Below the pieces are notes generated by a model. It saw only the letters and a list, made by a program, of their open reading frames with translations. It was not told where the DNA came from and did no database searches. From assembly GCA_013397695.1 (NCBI GenBank), contig VYZI01000238.1, positions 1-64,000 on the forward strand: DNA of 64,000 bases, in the 5' to 3' direction. Position 1 is the stretch's first letter. Each line of letters opens with the position of its first letter. Shown here piece after piece: positions 27,201 through 40,837 of the stretch. Source of the stretch: Centropus unirufus (taxonomy: Eukaryota; Chordata; Aves; Cuculiformes; Centropidae). A program made the position numbers and the translations under genes.

Positions 27201-30200
27201 GTGTGCTGGGCACCTGCTGTTTGCAGCCAAGTCTAAAGGCACTAAAGATATCAGTGCCTTGGAAAATTACTCTTTGATTCCAATCTCTTTAGCTAGAAAG
27301 CATGTTGTTTTATCTAATGCTTGTCTCTGTTTTAGGCTCTGGCACCTGCTGAGAAAAGGTATGCATAATGAAATGATTAAATCATGCGTTTTCAAATAAT
27401 CAAAGTCATGCTGTTTCAGCTATGCAGAAATCCTGTTCTTATGAGTCAGCTAGCCAAATTCAGAATTTCTTTAGGATTTTATATTTCTTAGAAGGACTCT
27501 GAATAAAACAAGAATCTGGTTAATGCCAGTTCTGCCTTCCTGCAAGCCCAAGGCGAGATATGATCACATTGATATTCTTCTTGTGTCACTGCCGACAGAA
27601 AATAACTTTGCAGTCTGATTTTATGCTCTAAAGAAAATCATTCACACTGTGACAGCACTTCAAAATATTTCAATCCTTATTCTGTATATGCTGCTGGCTA
27701 CGACTGCAGTACAGAAAAAAATCCTTCACTGAATCAGAGCTTATGGGAAGGAGTAAAGTTTCCAAATCACTCCTTTCCATCTTGATTTTGTAACTAATCC
27801 CTTGTACCTGCTGTACCTCCAGTTTGAGATATCTACCCTGTAACTCTGCCCTACTTCAAGTTTTGGCATCCCTGACACATTTAATTGCTCAAAACTGCTT
27901 AAATATTGTTCATGGTAAAATCAGATGGTGCTACATAGGCTGCTACATAGAGGATCACCTCCTGACTGTGGGAAATCTCGCTAGGGAAATGTACCCTGGA
28001 GAGGCAGTAGAGGTACTGAGTCAGAAACACCTCTATGGTCAGAGTCCAGAGACTCCTAGCCATCCACCCAAGTAATGTCTCTTCTTAAAATGGTGTTGTC
28101 AAAGCTGATTGACTTAAAATGAAACCTCGTGTGGTTTTTTGAGTGATGGACGTGTATATATTCCCATGCTCTGCTGTTTGGGGTCACTCCCACAGGCATG
28201 TGAGAAACCATCTGAAAACAAGCAGGAAGAATGTTGTCAAAGAGGACTCTGACCACCCAAGGTCGTGGAAATGACAGTGAACTGGCAGAGGTTAATAGGC
28301 TTATTTTAATGAAGGATCTATATTTACAGGGGAGGTGGCACAGCAAATACAAGGGAGCTGCACCATGAGACACTCTTCTAGGTTGATTTTTGCAGGTCCT
28401 AAACACAGCCTCAAGGAGAAGAGCAGTGAAGAAGTTCCTATCTCCCTCTTAGTGCCACATTGAGGAAAGTGAGTAATGATTGCAGTCTGTCAAAGAAGAC
28501 AGAGGAATTTAATTGAGTAGCAAAATATCAGATTTACATGTAAAACAGAGGAATTATTTTTCTGGGCCAAGCAGAAGAGTTCAATTTTGACCAAAAGGAG
28601 TTATAATAACTCATATCTGCTTTGCCATAATGGAAAATCTCACCACCAGTCTCATCTTTATTATAGAAATGTTGCTCCAAGAAACTTCAGTTCTGCACGT
28701 GTCGTTCTCCGCCTTGAAACTGAAATATATCTTACCAAATGACACTTGCAGTTTTGGGGAGCCACAGTTCTATGAGCAGTGAAAGGACTAGAGACCGTAC
28801 AGCTGCTCTACTGGGATGCCACCCGTGTTCTACAGATCAAATGTAGAAGATGATGTGGTAATAAGACTGAAGGCATTATTGCAGCAGAAAGCAATAATCA
28901 GGAACATTGAAAATGGTAGACCTGAGTAGCCATAAGCAGACAGCAGATGGATATGGAAGAAAAGGAAATGATAAAATTCTGCATTAAGACAGAGGCAGCT
29001 TAGATGACTGCTTTTGTTTGCATTCATCTTATATCTTATAAAATGAATCTGCTAGTTTTACTCTCGATATGGATTTCTCAGATGACAAATCTTAAAAAAC
29101 ATTAAAATGGCAAAAAAAAAAATCCCAAACAAAACTCCCAGTTTAGCAGCAGTGCAGAACAAACCCAGCATTCAAAAAACAATTTCTTTTCTCCAGATGA
29201 GCAAAGCTGGCTGGTTATGCTTTAAAATTCTGTTGCGGAGGAGAGCTTAATGCTGTTTTCTTTTGCTCTGCCTGGTGTGGCTCTTTGAGATGGGACATGA
29301 TGCTGCTGTGGAAAAATCCACCTTGACAGAATAGCTTGACAGTTATTCACAGACCTTTCATGCGGAGCATAAACCTTTTTCCAACTATGAGTTAATGTCA
29401 CACGTGCTGACATTCGACATCTCCCTTGCAGAGTTCTACTTCATGCACTTGGCTGCTTTACCTCTTACTTGAACCTAACACTAACTAACAGCCAAGAGGG
29501 AGAGAAGAACCGTGTGAGGTTTAGTGTCTTCAGTGCAATCTATTTGAAAAATGTCTATTACTAAAAGGTTTAAAGCCTTTAGCAGTCAAGAGTAGAGCAA
29601 CTTTGTGTAAATAACAAATTATACCAGTCCATATCGATTTTTCTTGTCTGAGCAATTCACAGATCAAATGTGCTCTTTCAGCAAGTCAAAAGGTGATATT
29701 TCTAACTGCAGTCACTCCAAACTCTGAAGAGCTGGAACACAAGCTTTTCTTTCTCTGCTCCATCACTGCTGTAAATAAAAACATTACATTGAAGGCACAC
29801 CTTAGTGTTTTGTTGCTGATCCATAAAGCTTACTTTTTAAATAAGGAAAAAGCTTCCCAGCTCTAGAAACTGGACATGGTTATGAAGAGCAATTGCACAT
29901 TAAAGGCATAGTTGTGTGCAGCATTTATCTTCCCAAGCATCCCAACTTCTCTGACGAACCATGCCCCCTGCTCCCACTCTCTGACCTACAGAATCAACTT
30001 CCAGGGGACAAGAGTGTGTGAAATCTGTACCCTCCTCACCAAATTCACTCTGCTAGAATCAGACAGCAGCAGGTTTATGCGTGCAATATTGACAAGAAAT
30101 GCAGAAGTGCAGCAAGAGATGAATACACCCAAGCCCTTGGCATCAGATGAGAACCCACTGTCAAATTGGTACCTCGCTTCTTTATGCACTGTTGAGCATT

Positions 30201-31610
30201 GAGATTTAAATCCCCCTCCTCCTCAAGGCCCGCTGAGAACAATTCTAGTTCTACCAAGTGCTCAGTAATGACACTTGTCTGAAATCCATTGGCAAAGCTA
30301 ACAGCAGTGATGCTTTCAGCTGTTTGCAGAGGTGCAGGTTGAGGGACCTGGAGTGGGCCCCACGACAAACTTGTGGTAGCTTTGCCTCGAGTAACGTTGT
30401 CCAGCAAAGACAATGGATTTTAGGAAATGAATTAATTCAACATTTATTCATGAGTGCACTCTGGAAGGATTCTTAGCATATTTTTCACTAACAACAAAAA
30501 CAAAATTGGCATTTCAAAACACATAAAAGATGTCAAATACCAATGGGCCATCCTATTGAAGGAGAGGAAATCAAGTTGATTTGACTCCAGAAATCAAAAT
30601 TGAATACTTTGAATATTTCTTTCTGTACAACTGATATAATATTTAAAAAAAAACAAACAAAAAAAACCCCAACAACCCTACACTTCAATTTCCACCGGAC
30701 CTCTTGACCCTCAAATAGTTCAATATCTTGGTTTTGAATAGCATTGACTTTCCTTCTTGGACTTTTCTGAGGAAACAAACTTATCAGCAAAGAGGCAATG
30801 GTGATCAGAACTGGGCTAACGAAGCTCGAATAAGGTACAGCACATTGTATTAAACTGTGTCAGAGCCCAGCCCGCTTTTTTTGTCTCAAGACCCTGTAGT
30901 GAAGCAGTGGCATAGAGCTCTGTGATTCCCAGGCTGCCATTAAGAGCAGGGTTATTAATCAGCCTCAAATATCTAAGTCTCGGCATAGAGTCACCCTGAA
31001 ATACTTCAAGGAAATTCTTTTTTTTACTTTGAGCAATTCTGCTGTAAGAAGTGCAGCTTAACAGCACTGTGAGCTTTTCTTGTGTGTGGCACAGGCCTTT
31101 CCATGCATGCCCTCGGGGCTCCTTCCACTCGTCTTCTGTTCCAGATCTCCCAGCCTTTCTGCATCTGAATCTCTCCTTTGATCTCCCTCCTTCTCAGTAG
31201 GAACTGGGAGGCTTGCATCCATTTTTTTCCCCCAATTCTTGTCAGTATGAGAGATGTCCTAGTTACCAGGTTAAATCTGAATACCAGACATCCTATGTCT
31301 GCAGGAAAAAGGGCACTGCATGGTTATTTCCTCTGTTTCCATTAAGTGTGTTCTGTCCTTCATATTTAAACAAAGTACTTGATCTTTCTTGGAAAATTTA
31401 TTTCTCTCATTATTTTATCTTATAATCTCCCACAGCAAGACCCCAAAAGTTATCTAATAAACATGGATGTTATGACATCCTCCCACAACAACTCTAAAAT
31501 CATACAGGAAACATCACCTAATAAACGATACAATTATTGCAAAGATGAAAACCAGCTCTCCTGAAAACATACAGTGAGTTGCTTTTTATCTTGTCATACA
31601 AAGTATTTTC
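24270..31610. other. Non-coding stretch, no gene seen
   Basis: About 7 kb of CpG-poor sequence. It includes A-rich runs at 29112-29122 and 30644-30675, the latter followed by CCCCAACAACCC. Frames reach 108-116 codons at most (24697-25023 plus, 28056-28406 minus) and show no family motif. A possible 23-nt microexon at 27,336 is listed among the findings. Confidence 0.6.
30644..30675. repeat. A-rich low-complexity tract with C-rich end
   Basis: Adenine runs broken by single cytosines and ending in a CCCC/AACAACCC segment. No retroposon body is recognised. Confidence 0.65.
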
Positions 31611-31622
31611 TTTTTTTTTTTT
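31611..31622. repeat. T12 homopolymer
   Basis: Twelve thymines, followed eight bases later by a second run of nine. Confidence 0.8.
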
Positions 31623-34392
31623 GAGTGCTTTTTTTTTCTCCTGCTTTGCTTTTTAAGCTCTTCTCTTGCCTCATCAATTGCAATCATGTGCAAGAAATGT
31701 ATGTCTCCAGACACAGAAATATGAAGTGCAGTCATTCCAAGCTGCCACAGGAATGCAGGTCCACCCAGTTAATTTTTTCCCATTGTACTGTGTGGAGTGG
31801 CCCCACAGACACACTCTTATACACACCTTTTCTTTTTTGGTACTGCTAATTATATTAAGCTGCTCTCCAGGTTGGTGGCATAGCTTATTACTGGGGAAAA
31901 TTGGCAGTTTCTCTCCTTCTGTGGTGACTACTAAGTTGTGAAAAGCTTTTTAGCTTGATTTGTTCTGACTTCTGCCATGTCTTGCTGATCTATCTATTAT
32001 GCTCAAAAATAAGGCAAATTAAATCCAGCAGTTAAACCAGACAGACAGAAGGGCATGCATCCCTACCCAAAAGGTATTTTTGAAACAAAAAGACACGCTT
32101 TAAGCCAGTAAACGGTATCTTTTGCTTTGAACTAAGGGCAGCACTGCACAATTATCATTGACACCGTTGTCACCGGCACATCACGTTTTGACCCTGCTTT
32201 GCTTTGTTATTTCGTTCAGTCAAAGCAGTGAAATACAAAGGAGAAGGCTGATCTGTCAAGAGCTCCAAGGATGGGATTGCCGAATGCTGTATTTTAATAA
32301 TCTGCCTTGTCCACATGAGTCGAGCCAGCCACAGCCAAAGCAGGGAGCAGCTGTTGGCCAACCAAAACACAGCTGTTGCAGCTCATTGTGAAGCCTACCA
32401 GCCTCTCTACTGTCCCTTTTCAGAGATTAAGTTTAATCTTCTGGAGGCGAGTCTTGTCACCTTATTCAAGAACAGTTTCACTGACAGCCTTGGAGTTTTT
32501 TCCTCTTTGCCTCACCTCTGTGGTTTTGGCAGGCAAACAGCCTTAATAGAAATGTACCCAGGCAAAAAGCAAAACTGTGTAGAACCTGTGTGGTTCTGCC
32601 CCACAGGCAGCAGCCAGGCCTCGACCATGCAAGTGGCTAGGGAATTCACAAACTTTTGGAGAAAAAGGCAAGCTGATATTATGGTATGCTATCAAAGTCA
32701 GGTAAACTTGAACATCTGGTGTGATTGAGATCAGATCTGAGTTCTATTTCCCACTTTTTAGCTTTCTGTGAACCCCAAGTGACATTGAAGTGTGGAAGAG
32801 GAGGCAGTTGCCTAACCTGTATGGATCAAAATTTCATAAAATACTGAATTGCAAAATTAAGGGCCTGAGTTTCACCAGTCTGCCTGCCTTCCTCTTCTTG
32901 TGGTCTCATGTGCATTAGGCAAAAGCCAAATCAAAGTTATAAGTAACTCCGCTCCACTGACAAGAAACTCATTGCATTGGTTTATCCAGAAGGGCTTCTG
33001 TACCAAAGATAGCCTCTGGCATGTAGGTTTGGTTTTTTTTAGGTCTACTTTTAGGAAACAGCTGTTCCAAAAGTAGCTGAATGATGGTCTTTAGGTCTGT
33101 GATTATTGTAAAAGCCTGGATTTGAGCTTTTTTTACTGCCTGCGTGTCAGGGCACTTTTCTAATGACCACTGGTTGCTGCCTCAGTTGAGAAAGTTTCCC
33201 AGATTAACCAGGAAAAATAGAAACCCTCCACCCTTGGTTCTCTTTCATTTTATAATTATCTGGTGTTTCTCTAGAGCTGCTCTTTTATCCTTATATTTTG
33301 CTCTTGCCTAGATGTGCCTAGTGCCTTGCAATTAAAATGAAGCGGCTCTATATGGTTCACAATCTAAGATCACATGCATGCAAAGCCTTGCTCATTAGAG
33401 CAATCCCACTGGAGCAAATAAGGCTTTTTCACATCAGGTCCGCTAGCCTGGTGAAGTTTAGTAGGCTCTGACCTTCAGTTATGTATTTTAAAACATCAGC
33501 AAAATGTTCTCTGACTCACTGCTGATAGTGTGATCGCTAATGGGATGAAACTCTAAAAAAATACATCCAAATATATTTATATAGCAATAGGAAAACTTTC
33601 ATCCCCAAGGGCAAGGAAAAGTTTTACTTTCAATATCACTTATGTTTTGGCCTGGAGGTGTCCTACATGCTGTGTCAATAAAGGGACACAGTCAACATAA
33701 AACTAAATTTTTTAATATTCATTACCTGTGCTACTTGGCAGTGCACTAGGGTGCTCAAAGTGGAGATTTTTTAAAAAATAAGTTCATTTTGCACCACTTA
33801 GGCTCTTTGTTCTTTCTGCAGTGCTCAGTTTTAGTATAAAAATCTGGGTTTTTTTTTCTGGTTTCACTTCTAGTTTGTGTTCGATTACTCAGTGTTTCTG
33901 TGTTGTATGTGTTCTGAATTTAAAAGACATCTGCTTCACTTCAGCTGTATCCCCCGCTGTCAGTCTTCGCTTCCTCCTGTTATATGCATGCTAAAATATT
34001 GCTGGCATGAATATGCAAGTAAAGTAAATGCAAAGCCAGCATCAGAGTTAATTGCTGATCCATTTAAAGTGTCCAAACCTCTCATGAGGTCTTTGATGCT
34101 GAGGCTGTTAAGCAAGGCAGACTAAGATTTCACTGCTCTCTTTGCAAGCAACAAGAGCAAGCATCTGCAATTACTTTATGAAAACAACCACTGGTGAGAA
34201 TTACAAATCAATACATGCAATGTGCTTGGTATATTTTATTTTAATGAAACCCTGATTCACACAGCGTTTGGAGCTTCTCAGCTGCTTTGTTAGATCCCTA
34301 GCATTAAGGCATGGTGACAAAGGAGCGAGCCACCTCCTCCACAGCTGGGATCATGTGGCAGATGCTGCAAGTGACCCTGGAAATTTTGCTGA
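31623..34392. other. Non-coding stretch, no gene seen
   Basis: The longest frame is an ATG-initiated plus-strand frame of 137 codons at 32315-32728, with no recognised domain. Nothing else identifies a gene or repeat. Confidence 0.6.
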
Positions 34393-34413
34393 TTTTTTTT
34401 TTTTTTTTTTTTT
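34393..34413. repeat. T21 homopolymer
   Basis: Twenty-one consecutive thymines, the longest mononucleotide run in the window. No poly(A)-bearing retrocopy is recognisable on the adjoining minus strand. It is likely length-variable between individuals. Confidence 0.9.
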
Positions 34414-35853
34414 GGCTTTTCCCTGAATGGATGGTGTTGCAATTAATCACTAGAAATCACAACTGCTTTGGTAGCCAAGTGTTTGAGAGTAAAATTGCAA
34501 GAAATCTGCATTTAAATTGAAAGAAAAGTATAGAAATGCATAATGCTGAGTCCACAGGCAGATGTGACCCTCTCGCCAATGTCAGATGGGGCCAGACAGG
34601 GGTTGAGCTGTGTTAGCATGCAGGTTGTACCAAGCAGACATGCCTCGTCCACATGTTGGCACTCTTCCATGTTGAGAGAACCTTTGATGGACATGGGGGA
34701 GTTGACTCCAGCCCCTGAATGTGTGTGCGGAGGGCTGTGATCTAGAGCACTGGGCATAAAACCACGCTCATGCAGCCTGATGGCTTCTGGCCTGGAGCTG
34801 GCTTTCATCCGGCCAGATACAAACGCAGCTGGAGGAATTTATATCCATCTGCGCCCATGGCCGGTTACTGCTTAGGGTGCAGTTTGAGGTTAAACCTAAA
34901 ACAATCCTTTTTCTAGGAACAATGCCCTGGGCAAGGCCTGTCTGATCCAGAAGATTTGATGTTCTAAAGAAAATAAAAAAAAAAACCCAAACCTAACCTT
35001 CTTTACTTCAAAGCCATGCCTTTCCCTCACTTATAGGGGTTATAACAAAAAGGTCTTGTGATCTTACGTGGTCAATCCCAGCCTGAAGACTGCAATAGCC
35101 TGCCCTGTCAGTGAAATCCTTGTATCAAGTTCAGAAAGCAGGGGGGAAAGAGCCAAAAAGTAAAATGCCAACAGAAAGTATAAGGTCAGCTTGAATAATG
35201 GATATACTTGAGAAACCTGTGGCCTGCTCATAAGGATTCCTCAAGATGAAATGGAGGATTTATGCAGCAAACTGGACTCTCCTGGGGAGCCAGCCCTTTC
35301 TCTGCAATGGCAGAAGGGAGGAGATGGTCAAAACAAGGACAGCACACACTTCCTAAGATTCAAAAGATTATTGTGAAATAAATAATAGAAATATTTACAC
35401 TGTCTAAATGTTCAGTAGGGTCAAAAGCCAACAGAAAGTTCTCTGCAAGAGCCAATCCTGTCTGCCCGACAAGGCTGGCAGTCAGCAGACTTTGTAATCA
35501 GCAGATTGATGACTTCCAGAGAAATGTCTCCACGCTGACAATTTACTTCTGACTGATTCCAGCGATACATCTTCTGATGCGGCTCCTCTTAGCTTGGTGT
35601 GAATGACCAGCCGACATGCGTAAGACAGGATGTTTAGGGAAACTATAGTCATGGTGCTGGCAAGTAGGCATCTGGGAAAGGCTCCTGGCAGAGTGGCACG
35701 GCTGGAGGGATAAACTCTCCTTCTCGCAAGGGCTGGGTGCTTTGCCAGAGCTGTGTTCCTCCTCTTTAGACGTTTTTTTCTTTTTTTTGATCTCTTTCAG
35801 CCTTGGTTTGCAATTGTTCAGGGTAACTAGTTTGCTGATTTTTTTTCTTCCAG
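34414..35853. other. Non-coding stretch, no gene seen
   Basis: Contains an A-rich run at 34966-34985 ending in CCCAAACC, and a minus-strand 119-codon frame at 35543-35902 with a lysine-rich middle that derives from a T-rich tract on the plus strand. No gene supported. Confidence 0.6.
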
Positions 35854-36002
35854 GACTCTGTGAGGATTTGGCTTCTTTCCAGTTGATGCTCCCCATACAC
35901 AAAGAGGGAAGTGTGCTTTTCTCTGTTAGGGCTTTTATGTATATTCATTCCCTTAAACGAAATGAAGAGGGAGTTTGTGTGCACTACATTTTAGAGGGGT
36001 GA
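35854..36002 (+). other. Candidate terminal exon of unknown transcript
   Basis: A strong acceptor (T8 then CTTCCAG) ends at 35853. In the phase that skips two bases the sequence is open for 48 codons, starting LCEDLASFQ and ending in TGA at 36000-36002. The frame also continues upstream of the acceptor, so splicing is not required for openness. No protein family is recognised. Confidence 0.18.
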
Positions 36003-39000
36003 TGGGGGGAGCCTGCAATGCCCAGGAGGGTCAAGGGTGAATTTAGACAAAATTACTGGCACACGCAGGGAATGTTTTTGGGAGTATGTGTTGCCTTTGT
36101 GGATCTGAGCAGATTTGGCAGCTTAGTGAGCGGATCCGTACAGCTGCCAGGGGTGCAGCCTCTCCAGCCGCACACAGGCACTCTGCGGGAGAGGATCCCG
36201 CTGTTTGGAGGCAGCTGGGGGGGATTGGAGAGCACACTCTGATCTTGGCTGCTCTTTAAAGAGCAACATAGCCTCTCTGCAGATAGCAGTTTTCTTTGGC
36301 CTAGAAGTGGCATTATTCCCTGTGTCAGTCAGCACCGTCCTGAGCAGGTTTGGGAGTAAATACTCTGATATGATAGCCTGAGTTTCCTCTGCACAGGGCC
36401 TGGTTTCCTGCTGCAGTGGAACTCCTTGGGAAAGCACAGCTTTTGGGGTTAGAACATTCCGAGCACAGGGAGAAAGCTCGGTGCATCTCTGCAAAAAAGC
36501 TCCTGCTCTCATGGTGAAGGTATGCTTCCCAGAAAGAATGCTTCATTTTCCTGAGATTCAGCCAATTTCTCTGCAACATTTCATTTCTAATGTCAAAATG
36601 CATATCCAAGCAAGCTGGCCTGTGTGTTATGAGTGCAAGCAAAACCACTGTGAGGGCTTGTTTGGATTGAATTGTAGGTGTGCACAAGGGAGAACCTGCT
36701 AAAATGATAAAAGCCCAGCCTTTGTACCCATGCTTGTGTTTTGCTGCACTGATAATGCAATATTTCTTGGGGCTAGTTAAAGCAAAATGACAGGTTCATC
36801 CTTTAGTCTGGAAGTGAACTTAAAGTGACCTTACACTCCAAGATGTGTAAGTAAAAGAACTTGAACGGAACAAAAAAAATTTGAATTAGTATTCAAAGAT
36901 ATCTTGCATGACATAAGTTGGCAGAACTCAAGCCGATTTAACATTAACACCCAAAAAGCATAAAAGGCTGTAAGTTAACCAGGAGAGATCATTAACTTCC
37001 ACCTACTTTTACCTATGGAAAATAATTTTCCTTGCATTCTTCTACTTTCTGGCCTCTTTGAATGTAATCAAATGTAACTCAGCTTTTCAATTCAATGAAA
37101 CCTTTTAATCCTGCCTGTGTATGAAACACTTCAAACCATAGTGTGGCACTACAGAGTAAATTAAATTAACTCTTCTGTATACTCTTGAACTGTGAGAGAC
37201 CCTTAATAAATAAAAGAAATCTGCAAATAAAGAGAATTTAGTAGATGGCTGAATGTTTTCCATTCACCTCAGAGACATGGAGATCAGCATTACCCTTGTA
37301 TGCCTGTGTCAGCTCCTGTGTATGTTCAGCCAGATACCTTGATTCCTTTGTAACTCTCTTTCTCTCCCTTTTCTTCAGAGCAAAATCTGTTGTCTTCTGA
37401 AAACATCCAGAAGACAGTGACTGCAGCTTGCCTGGCTGCTCTAGGCAGCCCCTCATCTCCTCCCATCCATGCCTTGTGTGACGGGAGGACTCCTCACCCT
37501 TTCCAGGCAATTTTGTAGGTCAGTAAAATAACCAGAAATCCCCTGCAGCTCCATGATACTCACATGGAATAGGTGTTCAATGCAAGCCAAGAGCAGGTTG
37601 CATTTGAAGGCAGCATGCAAGGTTGCAGCACAGGGTTTCCCCGTGGGCTTCCTGTTGGAAGGATCCTCTGTCACAACATGGGGTGCTTTCTGGAACGTGA
37701 GTTTGAAATTATTTGTCTCCCTGCAACCTGTGACTGCTGCTGCCCAAATAGGATGAAGGGCAGGCAGGGATCACCTGTCAATACCAGTACGCTCACAAAA
37801 GTGGTGTCTGCTCATCTTTAGAGACTGACCTTCAGCATGGAGAACATGCCTCTGCTGCACCACTAGCCTTAGAGAGGTGGGAGAGGAAGACTGGTTTCAT
37901 AATAAACCTGAATGTCCCTCAGAGAATGGTCTCTAGATGGGGATTGAGACCACAGATTAACTTTTTGGAGTAAACTGCTGGGACTCAAGTTACTTTGATC
38001 CTCTGTTTATCTCTGCCACTGCCTCATTCTTCCATCACAGGCAAGTCACCTTGATGCAAGGATCAGCGAGAACAAGCTTCCAAGAGAAAAGCCTCTCATG
38101 CCTTTCTAGGAATGGCTCTGTTTACTTTCTACTTTGTTCATATGCAGTTGTTGTGGAGTTATGGCTTTCATGTTTGGAAGAAGATAGTGTGGAAATCCAG
38201 GTTACAAGACCCAAATGTGCAACAGAGGGTATAAAATGGTAGTGAATGTGTAAAATTGGTTTAAGTGTGAGTTAAATCAAAAGGAGCCTCTGGTTACTGG
38301 TAGAGCACAGTGCTCCATTTGCTCACCTCATCAACACACAGAAGATTTTATGGGACGCCTACCAAGCTTTCAAGATTCATTGTATGCTTGGCTGCCATAA
38401 AGAGCCATAAACGCATTGTGTTACCCATAGCATTAAGTTCTCTGGCAACATAACCTCTTCTGAGTCAAGTATTTTTAGAGTGGCATCACTAAAACCTTTT
38501 TGGGGCTTTCCATGAAGCATTAAGTACTCCCTTTCCAATACAGAAGCATGTGGGGAAATTGCCGACACCCTGGGCTAGTGGGCTTTCCTCCTCCCTGTGC
38601 TGGCTTTGGGAAATTCTGTTCAATGTGTGAGCACAGCTGTGCCTTCACAACTGCTTCCCTTTTGGTTTTACACAGGGCTCATGCAATACAGTAAACTGGG
38701 GATGGATCTTGTCAGTGAGTGTGGTTTTGGGAGACTGCTATAACTTTGATGAGATGCTTCGAAGGCCTCTCTTTTGCACATCTTTTTAAATGTGCCTGAA
38801 TATAAATCTGATCCAAAAGAGTATCACCCTGCAAACGTGTACCTCAGATACTCTTCAGGGTTCTTCATGGTTGGATTTACTTTGATAATTCACCTGTCTT
38901 GCATAGGTAATAGCTATAATCTTCCTGTAGTATCTGGTTGAAGAATTTAAATTGAAAACCCAGGATGCTGTTATTACACTAATCTCTTTTTACACAACTG

Positions 39001-40108
39001 TCAGTCCAACTTGTAGGCTGGTGCACACACCACTGTGTGCTCCTTCTGCACACCACTGCTTTCTGTCATCTCCTTGTCTAACCACAGCCCGCTACACAAC
39101 TCTGCCTACATCTTCATACAAATGATACTCACATCTTCATCCTTACATTTCTAATGCAGAGAAGCCACGTTACCTGTCTGCCAACCCAGCAATGTCCCCT
39201 GATGCCTCCACTCCTGGCCACTGTGTTATAATGGGTTATAAAAGTGCTGCTCATTTCATCATTATTAGACTTTTCAAAAAGACTTGGAAAATGAGGTGCT
39301 GTCTGTCTAAAGGGGTCTCAAGACTCATCGGCTTGGTTAACTGCATGGATTAGAAACCACCAAGAGGACTTTTTTTGGTCTGTGAAAAATTAAATTCAGC
39401 AACCAGTATTTCCTATGCAAGAAGGGTAAAATTATCACCTCCTGGCTCCAAGGAAAAACCTGCTTCCCCTGACTTCCTTGCAATGCTTTCGGTGCTAGTG
39501 ATTAACAGTATCAGCCTTTATTTCTGTCTGTGCTGCCACAATACTAGATTTTGTACATATGGTAAGTGAGACAGGTACTCCACCTATTGTTAAAATAGAC
39601 TAGCACTTTGGCAAAAAAAATAATTCATTTCAACTGCTTGTAGTTCCACTGAATTGCAACAATTTGGATTGAACCTTCCCAACCAGAGAGAGTCTGCTTC
39701 ATGCTGATTCGCTTTAAACTTCAGCAAAAATGTTTCAGCTGTTCTATGACCAAGATTAAGGAGCTGGGTTATTGAGTGTTGTTCTTACTACTTACTGGGT
39801 TATGATAGAGGTGTTTTGCAAAAGAAATTCTATTGCCCACATGCATTGGACTTGAAATGTCACATCTTAGATGTGCTTTCTAGTGTTAGACGAAGCTGTC
39901 CTGAGAGCCCGTATGAAACAAATGGTGAAACCACAGCCCGTTTCCTTGCCTCTTGTTGCAGTTGGTGTCAGGGGTGACTTGCTTTTCTTGCTCCTGTCCT
40001 CTCACCCACTACCCAATCCGAGCAGGTCACTGCTGTCCTTTCTCTCCCTCCCCTCACCAAACCCACATGGGGTCCCATTTCCTCTCCCCCTCTGTGTGGC
40101 AGGGCTGA
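36003..40108. other. Non-coding stretch, no gene seen
   Basis: Slightly richer in GC than the first 35 kb, especially 36.1-36.5 kb, where overlapping frames of 120-129 codons occur on the minus strand without any family resemblance. A small hairpin lies at 39023-39040. No gene, RNA or element supported. Confidence 0.55.
39023..39040. repeat. Short perfect hairpin
   Basis: GCACACA and TGTGTGC are 7-base inverted arms around a 4-base CCAC loop. Twelve bases of the left arm and loop are echoed a few bases downstream (TGCACACCACTG). Probably incidental. Confidence 0.7.
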
Positions 40109-40837
40109 ATCCCCCCTAATCTGTCTTTGGCTCATGAACCGGGGGATGGTGATAGGAGCATATTTCATCTCATCAGATGTACCTTTTTGTCCTCCCTGAA
40201 GGTGGTAAATGGATGGATTTTAGTTAATTATAGGAGTCTGGACAATCACATTTTGAACATTTCCCAGTTGTTACAACCCCTCTGGAGACAGTCACCAAAA
40301 CTGGGAGGTGACATTGCATTTTCCTCTTTCTCAATATCTCCCCTGGCTGTTAGGTCCATTCTTGTCTCAGAATACCATTCTCACACTTGTCTCTACCCAG
40401 GTGTGTGTAGGCACCCTGGGAACTGCAATAATTCAGATGCTGATTTGGTACCAAGCCCTGTACTGTCAGAAATAGCACCTTCTACATCTGGAGAGGGTTT
40501 GGACTCTGATCTCCTGGGAAATGCTCATGCTAATTGTCTTTCTTCAGGTTTCTTCAGATTGATGACTGATTTTGCAATCAATATTCTGAGGACAGGAGGA
40601 TGGAAGGGCTTTTTGGACAAGGAGAAAAACAGACCTCTGAAGCTTGGCAAGGAAAGATTTCCCCCTATTTTTGCAGTTAATACGATTTCAAATGGGCAAG
40701 AAAGGCTTGGTACAGGAGACCAGAGGTATTCACATCTGTCACTGCAACTAAAGGGGGCTCGCTGTAAGCGCAGCCTAGAAAGTCAGGTGCATTTGCTTTC
40801 ACTGCCATTGGATCTTTCACCAAAGTACTGTTTTTAA
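40109..40837 (+). other. Unusually long stop-free frame, function unknown
   Basis: One plus-strand frame is free of stops from just after a TGA at 40106-40108 to a TAA at 40835-40837, about 242 codons, the longest in the window. The first ATG is at 40562, leaving only about 91 codons, and the upstream part would need a non-ATG start or splicing. I recognise no domain, signal peptide or membrane segment. It may be an exon, a decayed pseudogene or chance. Confidence 0.2.
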
